Positions 1 through 7,049 of a stretch of DNA of 15,397 nt are shown here, one piece after another; position 1 is the stretch's first letter, and each line of letters starts with the position of its first letter. The notes beneath the pieces were generated by a model, which did no database searches, had not been told where the DNA came from, and worked only from the letters and a program-made list of their open reading frames with translations. A program made the position numbers and the translations under genes. Source of the DNA: Pseudomonadota bacterium. Its GTDB lineage: Bacteria; Myxococcota; Myxococcia; Myxococcales; Anaeromyxobacteraceae. Where the stretch lies: positions 1-15,397 of the forward strand of contig JAEYOU010000204.1 in NCBI GenBank assembly GCA_023411405.1, written 5' to 3'.

Positions 1-1074
1 GTGCTGAAGGAGGCGCACGGCGGCCTGCCCTGGACGCGCTGGCCCCGGCCGCTCGTCCAGCGCGAGCCCGCGGCGCTCGCGGAGGCGCGCGCGCGCCACG
101 CGCAGGCGATCGAGGCCGAGGTCTTCACGCAGTGGTGCTTCGCCCGGCAGTGGGAGGCGCTGCGCGCCCGCTGCCGCGCGCTCGACATCGCGCTCGTCGG
201 CGACGTGCCCATCTACGTGGCGCACGACTCGGTGGAGGTCTGGGTCCGGCCCGATCTGTTCGAGCTCGACGCCGACGGGGAGCCGCGGGCGGTCTCCGGC
301 GTCCCGCCGGATTACTTCAGCGCCACGGGCCAGCGGTGGGGCAACCCGATCTACGACTGGAGCCGGCTCGCGCTCGAGGGCTACGCCTTCTGGGTCGGGC
401 GGGTGCGGGGCACGCTCGCGATGGTGGACCGGATCCGGCTCGACCACTTCCGCGGGTTCGAGGCCTACTGGCGCATCCCGGCCTCCTGCCCGACGGCGGT
501 CGAGGGCGCCTGGGTGCCCGGCCCGGGGGCGGCCCTGTTCGAGGCGCTGGAGCGCGCGCTCGGGCCGCTCCCCTTCATCGCCGAGAACCTGGGCGTCATC
601 ACGCCGGAGGTCGAGGCGCTCCGGCGGAGGTTCGGGCTGCCGGGGATGGCGGTGCTCCAGTTCGCCTTCGGCACCGACCCCCAGGCCCCCACCTTCCGCC
701 CGCACAACTACGCGCGCGACACGGTGGCGTACACGGGCACGCACGACAACGACACCACCATGGCCTGGTGGGAGGGCGGCGCCGAGGGCTCGGTCCGCTC
801 GGCCCCGGAGGTCGAGGCGGAGAAGGCGTTCGCGCGCGAGTACCTGGGCACCGACGGGAAGGAGATGAACTGGACCATGATCCGCGCGCTCCTCGCCTCG
901 GTGGCGGACACGGTCATCTTCCCGATGCAGGACGTGCTCGGGCTCGGGAACGCCGCGCGCATGAACCGGCCGTCCACGCTCGGCGGCAACTGGCGCTGGC
1001 GCGTCCGGGACGAGGCCCTCACGCCTGCCCTCGCCTCGCGGCTCGCGCGGATGGTCAAGGTGTACGATCGGTGA
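1..1074 (+). CDS. malQ: 4-alpha-glucanotransferase (amylomaltase, GH77), 5'-truncated by window edge
   Basis: The enzyme transfers 1,4-alpha-glucan segments between malto-oligosaccharides in the cytoplasm, serving maltose and glycogen breakdown. The visible 357 residues carry all three GH77 catalytic residues. The nucleophile Asp is at ~148 in RIRLDHFRGF, the acid/base Glu at ~195 in FIAENLG, and the transition-state Asp at ~249 in YTGTHDND. The family C-terminal signature RMNRPSTLGGNWRWR lies near 320-334. MalQ proteins are usually about 500 residues, so roughly the first 150 are missing. The GTG at base 1 is read here as an internal Val codon: the first residues (LKEAHGG..W) match the interior of the family, so the true start lies upstream of the window. 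The gene faces the treS/lacI pair across a ~1 kb gap, which fits a shared role in alpha-glucan and trehalose metabolism. Identity is very secure; only the 5' boundary is unknown. Confidence 0.95.
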   Translation: MLKEAHGGLPWTRWPRPLVQREPAALAEARARHAQAIEAEVFTQWCFARQWEALRARCRALDIALVGDVPIYVAHDSVEVWVRPDLFELDADGEPRAVSGVPPDYFSATGQRWGNPIYDWSRLALEGYAFWVGRVRGTLAMVDRIRLDHFRGFEAYWRIPASCPTAVEGAWVPGPGAALFEALERALGPLPFIAENLGVITPEVEALRRRFGLPGMAVLQFAFGTDPQAPTFRPHNYARDTVAYTGTHDNDTTMAWWEGGAEGSVRSAPEVEAEKAFAREYLGTDGKEMNWTMIRALLASVADTVIFPMQDVLGLGNAARMNRPSTLGGNWRWRVRDEALTPALASRLARMVKVYDR

Positions 1075-1123
1075 GGGCTCTCGCGCATTGCTCGCGGCGA
1101 GCCGGTTCCTGGGAGCCGGTCCT

Positions 1124-1180
1124 AACCCGTTCGTGCTGAGCGTAGCGGCCGCGCAGCGGCCGCGGAGTCGAAGCGCGCGC
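1124..1180. repeat. REP-like extragenic palindrome with two GCGGCCGC octamers
   Basis: Fifty bases after the malQ stop, GCGGCCGC (1145-1152) and GCGGCCGC (1156-1163) are separated by GCA, giving an 8-bp stem with a 3-base loop. The flanks are CGTTCGTGCTGAGCG on the left and GAGTCGAAGCGC on the right. From memory, these resemble the TTCGTGCTGAG...GTCGAAGC signature of extragenic repeats that are widely dispersed in GC-rich bacterial genomes. It could protect or terminate the malQ transcript, but no T-run follows, so I do not call it a terminator. Confidence 0.5.
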
Positions 1181-1192
1181 TCGGGGCCGAGT

Positions 1193-1219
1193 GGCGAGGC
1201 GATGTCCGTACGCCTCGCC
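1193..1219. repeat. Short hairpin GGCGAGGCG / CGCCTCGCC
   Basis: A perfect 9-bp stem (1193-1201 and 1211-1219) encloses a 9-base loop at the outer edge of the left inverted-repeat arm. The CGCCTCGCC half is conserved at the outer edge of the right arm, but the second half of the stem is not clearly kept there. No T-run follows it, so a terminator role is unproven. Confidence 0.45.
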
Positions 1220-1534
1220 TTGTGGCGCGTTGCCGTGGGGCGGCCGTCCGGACACGCCGGGCTCGCCGACCAGGGTCGAGTGCTCGGCGCCCACGAACAG
1301 TTGTAGGACGCGCGCGTGCCGGGGGTGATCTGGCGGACGCGGCGCCGAAACTCGCCGGCACCTTCGATGTCAACCAGGCGCGGCAGCCGGCTCAGACATC
1401 GGCGCCGCGTGCTCTCGGCCCGGCCCGCGCGCGTTCCACGACGGGGCACAAGCGGCGCCTGCGCTGATGGTCGGCTCGCTCCGTCGTGCCCGGCCGGCCG
1501 CCGGGGTGGCGTTGCTTGGGCGGCTCGGCTGCGG
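1206..1534 (+). repeat. Left arm of a ~330-bp imperfect inverted repeat
   Basis: This arm matches the reverse complement of 1700-2029. The outer ~85 bp (1206-1291 against 2029-1946) agree at nearly every position with a few substitutions and two single-base indels. CTCAGACAT recurs at offset ~185 in this arm and ~189 in the other. A second block starting ATGGTCGGCTCGCTCC (1467 here, 1764 reading down in the other arm) recurs at offsets ~261 and ~265. Near-constant offsets across the whole length show colinear homology rather than chance GC-rich similarity. The middle of the arm has diverged strongly. Confidence 0.7.
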
Positions 1535-1537
1535 GTC

Positions 1538-1687
1538 TGTTCGGAGCGAGTCGAACGACCGGACCACGACCTCTTCGTCGATCACCTTCACGTAGTCCTT
1601 CATCCGGGAGTTGAGGATACGCAGCTCGATGGGTCCCTTTCCCGAGATCCGTTGGAGGTCGCAGCCCCAGCCGACGAGCCCCACCAC
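1538..1687 (-). pseudogene. Possible gene remnant in the core between the repeat arms
   Basis: Read on the minus strand from an ATG at 1687, the first ~50 codons give a balanced, protein-like composition (…ISGKGPIELRILNSRMKDYV… then KVIDEEVVVRSF). This contrasts with the Arg/Ala/Pro-rich noise on either side. The stretch has lower GC than its surroundings (about 58% over 1561-1660). It reads on into the left repeat arm, where the translation becomes low-complexity. I do not recognise the family and see no ribosome-binding site. It may be the surviving piece of a transferred gene or transposon ORF, or simply chance. Confidence 0.25.
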
Positions 1688-1699
1688 CCTTCAGGAGCC

Positions 1700-2029
1700 G
1701 CAGCCGAGCCGCCACAAGCAACGCCCCAGGCGGGCGGCCGGGCCCGCCGGAGCGAGCCGACCATGGCGCAGGCGCCCGCACGTGCACGGATGCGGAACGC
1801 GCGCGGCACGCGGTGATCGGGCGCGAGGGGCATGTCTGAGCTCGGCCACCACGCTCGCGAAGCGAGCGTGAGGTGGCCGAGCGAGTTTGCCCCGAGCGCA
1901 AGACGCGCAGACACCGGCCCGCGCGCGGCATCCGATCCGCCTGTCGGCGCCGAGCACTCGACCTGGTCGGCGAGCCCGGCGGGCCCGGACGGCCGCCCCT
2001 CGGCAACGCGCACAAGGCGAGGCGTACGG
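1700..2029 (-). repeat. Right arm of the ~330-bp imperfect inverted repeat
   Basis: This is the reverse-complement partner of 1206-1534 and 330 bp long against 329. The outermost ~84 bp (1946-2029) and the inner block around 1700-1780 are best conserved. The middle carries an extra 43-bp hairpin (1840-1882) with no visible counterpart in the left arm, although total arm length is similar. The 165-bp core between the arms is 1535-1699. Confidence 0.7.
1840..1882. repeat. 43-bp hairpin with 19-bp stem and two-base bulge
   Basis: The left strand GCTCGGCCACCACGCTCGC (1840-1858) pairs with 1862-1882 around a GAA loop (1859-1861). The only defect is an unpaired AG at 1871-1872. Such a long GC-rich stem would be very stable in RNA or single-stranded DNA. 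No U-tract follows on either strand, so it looks more like a palindromic repeat unit than an intrinsic terminator. Confidence 0.6.
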
Positions 2030-2065
2030 CCAACGCGCGCGCCGACACTCGTCGGAGTGGAGGAC

Positions 2066-3178
2066 CTACCCCTTCCCCCGCCGCGAGGGCCTGCCGCCGC
2101 TCCGCCCGTCCGGCACGAACCGGCGCATGGCCGGCGTGAGGATGAGCTCGTAGGGGACGTGCTGCATTCGGCCGTTCTTGTGGACGGCGGGGTTCCGGAA
2201 GATCTCGTACGCCTTCTGCATCATCTGCACCGGCTGCTGCTTGATGGCCGCGAGGTGCAGGTCGGTGAGCAGGTTCATCATCGGGTGGTAGTCGAACACC
2301 CCGAAGTGGACCGGGCGGCAGAGCTCGGGCTCCTCGGCGAAGTAGCGGACCAGGCCGTCGAGCGGGCGGAGCGAGTTCACGAACACGCCCGCGATGTCCG
2401 AGTGGTTGCGGAAGAGGAGCTCCACCTTGTGGTAGGCGGAGTCGGGGTCGAACATCGTCTCGACGAACTGGTCCTCGCCGTACCGGATCCCGCGCTCCTG
2501 GAGCGCGGCGCGGAAGCCGCCGAGGCGCTGCCGGGTGACGACGTGATCGGCCATGCCGCCGACGTAGTAGATCCGGCCCTTGCGCCCCGCGGCCTCGACC
2601 GACGCGAGGAGGAAGCGGGTGAGCGCGAGGCTCGCGTCGTGGTTGTCGGTCGAGACGGTGTGCTTCTCGCTCTCCTGCGCGTCGAGCACGATCTGCCGGA
2701 TGCCGGCGCGGTCGCACAGCTCCGACACGTCGGCCAGCGCCTGCGGGTTCGCGGTGAAGACGCACTCGACGTTCTGCGAGAGGAAGTAGTCGACGGTGTC
2801 GAGCTCCTCGCGCCGGTCGTAGTTCGTCACGGTGATGAGCGCGAGCTTCTGGTCGCGGCGGGCGAGGCGCTCGAACGTCTCGGCCAGCTCGCCGAAGAAG
2901 AGGTTGTCGAGCGTGGGGACGACGAGGCCGAGCAGGTTGGTGGTCTGGTTTCGCAGGCTCCGCGCGTGCAGGTTGGGCCGGTAGTGGTGCTCCTTCGCCG
3001 CCGCGAGGATGAGCGCGCGCGCCTCGCCCGAGATGTTGAACTCCTCGGCGCGCCCGTTGAGGACCATGCTGACCGTGGTGATGGAGTAGCCTGTGAGCGC
3101 CGCCAGGTGCTTGAGCGACGTGCGCCGGACCTCGCCGGGTTCGGAGGCGAGCTTCCGAGGGCGCTTCGTGGGTCCCAT
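2066..3178 (-). CDS. LacI/GalR-family transcriptional regulator
   Basis: This is a DNA-binding repressor or activator expected to respond to a sugar or sugar phosphate. Of 370 residues, ~20-40 form the LacI helix-turn-helix (TSLKHLAALTGYSITTVSMVLNG without its first or last few residues is the recognisable core). NGRAEEFNIS (41-50) resembles the slightly longer turn of Cra/FruR-type members. The hinge-helix motif HARSLR is at ~71-76, and a periplasmic-binding-protein-like sensor domain spans ~81-355, including the usual R..GF (218-222) and IKQQPVQM (312-319) positions. A 19-residue basic N-terminal extension precedes the HTH. It lies 59 bp downstream of treS on the same strand, so the two may be co-transcribed. 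Local control of treS and malQ is a reasonable inference, but no operator is proven. The ATG start is the only one that retains the whole HTH; no strong ribosome-binding site is visible. Family call secure, ligand unknown. Confidence 0.9.
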   Translation of the reverse strand: MGPTKRPRKLASEPGEVRRTSLKHLAALTGYSITTVSMVLNGRAEEFNISGEARALILAAAKEHHYRPNLHARSLRNQTTNLLGLVVPTLDNLFFGELAETFERLARRDQKLALITVTNYDRREELDTVDYFLSQNVECVFTANPQALADVSELCDRAGIRQIVLDAQESEKHTVSTDNHDASLALTRFLLASVEAAGRKGRIYYVGGMADHVVTRQRLGGFRAALQERGIRYGEDQFVETMFDPDSAYHKVELLFRNHSDIAGVFVNSLRPLDGLVRYFAEEPELCRPVHFGVFDYHPMMNLLTDLHLAAIKQQPVQMMQKAYEIFRNPAVHKNGRMQHVPYELILTPAMRRFVPDGRSGGRPSRRGKG

Positions 3179-3237
3179 GGCGCCGATGATAGCGCGGCGC
3201 CGCCGGGCCGGGGCCTCGTTTCACCCGCCGCGCCTGG

Positions 3238-4896
<1,659 letters not shown>

Positions 4897-4901
4897 CGGC
4901 A

Positions 4902-4906
4902 CCTCC
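4902..4906 (-). promoter_or_regulatory. Ribosome-binding site deciding the treS TTG start
   Basis: On the minus strand GGAGG lies 5 bases before TTG (4896). The region further upstream, including the longer ATG start at 5001, has no comparable Shine-Dalgarno at the right distance. This supports the shorter TreS of 552 residues. Confidence 0.6.
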
Positions 4907-4987
4907 CTCTGCGATGTGATAGCCCTTCTGCGCGCGGAAGGCAGGCGGAGAGCGCGAGGGAGCGCGGATTTGCTCCCCGTCCGGCGA

Positions 4988-5002
4988 GGTGGCCGGGCCA
5001 CC
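4988..5002. promoter_or_regulatory. Perfect 15-bp palindrome in the treS/CBS divergent promoter region
   Basis: GGTGGCC-G-GGCCACC is a perfect 7+1+7 palindrome about 90 bp upstream of treS and 87 bp upstream of the divergent CBS gene. With a single central base it cannot form a normal loop in RNA, so a dimeric DNA-binding protein site is the more natural reading. Whether the nearby LacI protein binds it is unknown. GC-rich palindromes also occur by chance in this genome. Confidence 0.3.
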
Positions 5003-5088
5003 GACCCCGCGGCCCGGAGGGGTGTGGCCCCGCGCAGGGCTCGCGCCGGTGTCGCACGCCGGGGAGTGAACTACCTCGGAGGTGAACG

Positions 5089-5508
5089 ATGGCAGCGATC
5101 CGGAAGCAGGTCACCCGCGACGTGGTGAGCGTCGGCGCCACCGAACCGCTGCGGGCGGCGGCGCAGCTCATGGAGGAGCGCAGGATCGGCTCGGTGGCGG
5201 TGCGCGACGGCGCGCGGATCCTCGGGCTCGTGACCGAGCGAGACCTCATGCGCACCGTGTGCGTGCTCGGCGTCGATCCCAGCCGCCCCGTCCGCGAGGC
5301 CATGCGCGCCTCCATCCCCCGCGTCGACGCCTCGTCGAGCGAGTCCGAGACCGCGGCGCTGATGCGCGATCACACGACCCGTCACCTGCTCGTCGAGGAG
5401 AACGGCGAGGTCGTCGGCGTCATCTCGATGCGCGACATCATCCAGCTGATGATCGGCGAGAAGGAGCACCTCATCGGTCAGCTCCAGACGTACATCGAGG
5501 GATACTGA
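5089..5508 (+). CDS. Two-CBS-domain protein
   Basis: This is a 139-residue cytoplasmic protein consisting almost entirely of one CBS pair (Bateman module): CBS1 at ~10-60 and CBS2 at ~74-125. Each ends in the usual G(L/V)(V/I)(T/S)xRD signature (GLVTERDL at 46-53, GVISMRDI at 110-117). CBS pairs commonly bind adenine nucleotides or S-adenosylmethionine as sensors; the ligand here cannot be told from sequence. The short C-terminal helix (KEHLIGQLQTYIEGY) is typical of stand-alone bacterial members. A strong ribosome-binding site GGAGGTGA (5078-5085) precedes the ATG by 3 bases. It lies 114 bp upstream of pntAA on the same strand, so it may be an upstream operon member or separately transcribed. 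The domain call is secure, the physiological role unknown. Confidence 0.9.
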   Translation: MAAIRKQVTRDVVSVGATEPLRAAAQLMEERRIGSVAVRDGARILGLVTERDLMRTVCVLGVDPSRPVREAMRASIPRVDASSSESETAALMRDHTTRHLLVEENGEVVGVISMRDIIQLMIGEKEHLIGQLQTYIEGY

Positions 5509-5622
5509 CGCAGGCCTCGCCTCCCGCCGGTCTGCCCGGGATTCGCGCAGCTCACCCTCCCGGGATCTTCATTCGGCCCTCTCCGGTCACTACTCGCTTG
5601 GGACGCCGGAGGGCGACCAAGC
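5509..5622 (+). promoter_or_regulatory. Leader of the pnt operon with short inverted repeats
   Basis: The 114-bp gap between the CBS gene and pntAA holds CCCGGGA (5535-5541) facing TCCCGGG (5558-5564), and CTCCGG (5581-5586) facing CCGGAG (5606-5611). The latter overlaps the pntAA ribosome-binding site GGAGGG (5608-5613). Pairing could mask that site, but the loops are 16-19 bases and the stems only 6-7 bp. No T-run marks a terminator, and I find no convincing -35/-10 pair. Confidence 0.3.
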
Positions 5623-6714
5623 ATGCGGATCGGGTTGTTGCGAGAGACGGCGGACGGCGAGCACCGCGTCGCGCTGGTTCCGGAGAACGTGACGCGGCTC
5701 GTCAAGGCGGGCCACGAGGTGCGCGTCGAGCGCGGCGCCGGCGCGGCGGCGGGGTTCGTCGACGGCGCCTACGAGGCGGCGGGCGCGCGGGTCGTGGACG
5801 CGGCGGGCGCGGTGGAAGGCGCGCAGGTCGTGGCGCTCGTACAGCGGCCGTCGCCGATGCAGGTGGACCTGCTCCCGGCGGGGACGACGCTCGTCGCGCT
5901 CCTCGCGCCCCACCAGTCGCGGCCGCTGCTCGAGACGCTCGCGCACCACAGGGTGGACGCGCTCGCGATGGAGCGCGTCCCGCGCACGACGCGCGCGCAG
6001 TCGATGGACGCCCTGTCCTCGCAGGCGTCGCTGGCGGGCTACAAGGCGGTCCTGCTCGGCGCGTCCGCCCTCCCCCGCATCCTCCCCATGATGACCACCG
6101 CCGCGGGGACGCTCGCGCCGGCCAAGGTGTTCGTCGTCGGCGCCGGCGTGGCCGGGCTCCAGGCCATCGCCACCGCGCGGCGGCTCGGGGCGGTCGTCTC
6201 CGCCTTCGACGTGCGCCCCGTCGTGAAGGAGCAGGTCCAGTCGCTCGGCGCGGCGTTCGTCGAGGTGCCGGCGGTCGCCGCCGAGGGGACGGGCGGCTAC
6301 GCCAAGGAGCTCGGGCAGGACGAGCAGGCCCGCGTGCTCGCCGCCGTGGGTGCGCACCTGCGCGACATGGATCTCGTCGTCACCACCGCCGCCATCCCCG
6401 GACGGCCGGCCCCGCGCCTCGTCACGGCCGAGATGGTCCGCACGATGCGTCCCGGCTCGGTGATCGTCGATCTCGCCGCGGAGACGGGCGGCAACTGCGA
6501 GCTCACCCGCGCCGGCGAGACCGTCCGCGAGGCGGGGGTCACGATCCTCGGGGCGGTCAACCTGCCCGCCACCATCCCGTTCCACGCGAGCCAGATGTAC
6601 GGCCGGAACGTCCTCACGCTCGTCACCACGCTCTGGAAGGACGGCGCGTTCGTCGCCGACGACGAGATCGCGAAGGCCATGCTGGTCGTGCACCAGGGAA
6701 AGGTCCTGCTGTAG
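5623..6714 (+). CDS. pntAA: NAD(P) transhydrogenase subunit alpha part 1 (NAD(H)-binding domain I)
   Basis: This is the peripheral cytoplasmic subunit that binds NAD(H) and passes hydride to or from NADP(H) on PntB. It has 363 residues, close to the ~380 of the split-alpha type (as in Rhodospirillum rubrum). The signature RAQSMDALSSQASLAGYKAV spans 124-143. The Rossmann motif VVGAGVAGLQAI is at ~171-182. FDVRP at ~195-199 supplies the Asp that favours NAD over NADP. The mobile-loop segment GTGGYAKELGQDEQ is at ~222-235. It starts at ATG after GGAGGG, 9 bases away. The pntAB start lies 2 bp after its stop, indicating one operon with pntAB and pntB. It lacks the membrane segments found in fused E. 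coli-type PntA, which are supplied by the next gene. Secure. Confidence 0.96.
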   Translation: MRIGLLRETADGEHRVALVPENVTRLVKAGHEVRVERGAGAAAGFVDGAYEAAGARVVDAAGAVEGAQVVALVQRPSPMQVDLLPAGTTLVALLAPHQSRPLLETLAHHRVDALAMERVPRTTRAQSMDALSSQASLAGYKAVLLGASALPRILPMMTTAAGTLAPAKVFVVGAGVAGLQAIATARRLGAVVSAFDVRPVVKEQVQSLGAAFVEVPAVAAEGTGGYAKELGQDEQARVLAAVGAHLRDMDLVVTTAAIPGRPAPRLVTAEMVRTMRPGSVIVDLAAETGGNCELTRAGETVREAGVTILGAVNLPATIPFHASQMYGRNVLTLVTTLWKDGAFVADDEIAKAMLVVHQGKVLL

Positions 6715-6716
6715 CC

Positions 6717-7049
6717 ATGGAAGGCACCACGGTGTCGAGCTTGCTCGAGCTGTACGTCTTCATCCTCGCCGGCTTCGTCGGGTTCTTCACCATCACCCGG
6801 GTCCCGGCCCTGCTCCACACGCCGCTCATGTCGGCCACGAACGCCATCAGCGCCATCTCGCTGGTGGGCTCGCTGGTGCTCGCCGGCGCCGACCGCGGGA
6901 CCCTGCCGACGATCCTCGGCTTCATCGCCGTCACCTCGGCGACGATCAACGTGGTGGGCGGGTTCATCATCACCGACCGCATGCTCAAGATGTTCAAGCG
7001 GGCGGATCGGAAGCCCGCGCAGGGCGCGGCCGGCGGAGGCGCGAAGTGA
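6717..7049 (+). CDS. pntAB: NAD(P) transhydrogenase subunit alpha part 2 (membrane domain)
   Basis: This small inner-membrane subunit completes the alpha part of the proton channel domain. It has 110 residues with three predicted hydrophobic helices (~10-27, ~42-58, ~65-86) and the family-typical loop PALLHTPLMSATNAISAI (30-47) and end GGFIITDRMLKMFKR (81-95). The C-terminal tail is a short Ala/Gly/Lys-rich stretch. The ATG lies 2 bases after the pntAA stop. A GTG at 6732, preceded by GGAAGG at 7 bases, is an alternative start that would remove five residues ahead of the first helix. Its last codons overlap the pntB start, so translation is probably coupled. The same frame is open far upstream through pntAA, but that extension is an Arg-rich shadow. 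Secure. Confidence 0.95.
   Translation: MEGTTVSSLLELYVFILAGFVGFFTITRVPALLHTPLMSATNAISAISLVGSLVLAGADRGTLPTILGFIAVTSATINVVGGFIITDRMLKMFKRADRKPAQGAAGGGAK

Larger units (their letters stand above)
1075..2065. other. ~990-bp gene-free region rich in repeats
   Basis: No frame here looks like a real gene. The open frames are arginine/alanine/proline-rich high-GC noise, run in conflicting phases, and lack convincing ribosome-binding sites. The region instead holds structured DNA: a REP-like hairpin just after malQ (1124-1180), a 9-bp-stem hairpin (1193-1219), two ~330-bp arms in inverted orientation (1206-1534 and 1700-2029), a 43-bp hairpin inside the right arm (1840-1882), and a lower-GC core (about 58% GC over 1561-1660, against ~78% over 1741-1800). 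It may be the residue of a decayed mobile element or of two dispersed repeats inserted in opposite orientation. That is inference; only the repeats are directly visible. Confidence 0.7.

Noticed and set aside
1..3. GTG at base 1 as the malQ start codon
   Set aside because: The protein would lack about 150 conserved N-terminal residues and begins in mid-family sequence, so this is a truncation by the window edge.
3186..3191. TATCAT as a -10 box giving a leaderless LacI-gene transcript
   Set aside because: The hexamer is well placed 7 bases before the ATG, but no -35 match is found at 16-18 bases, so it is not more than chance.
1392..3224. 610-residue minus-strand open frame spanning the LacI gene and the repeat region
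   Set aside because: Its translation is Arg/Pro/Ala/His-rich and out of phase with the LacI protein, whose motifs are complete in another frame. It is a high-GC shadow.
5082..7049. 655-residue frame that would fuse a long N-terminal extension to PntAB
   Set aside because: Everything before the ATG at 6717 overlaps the CBS gene and pntAA in another frame and is Arg/Gly-rich noise; only the last 110 residues are PntAB.
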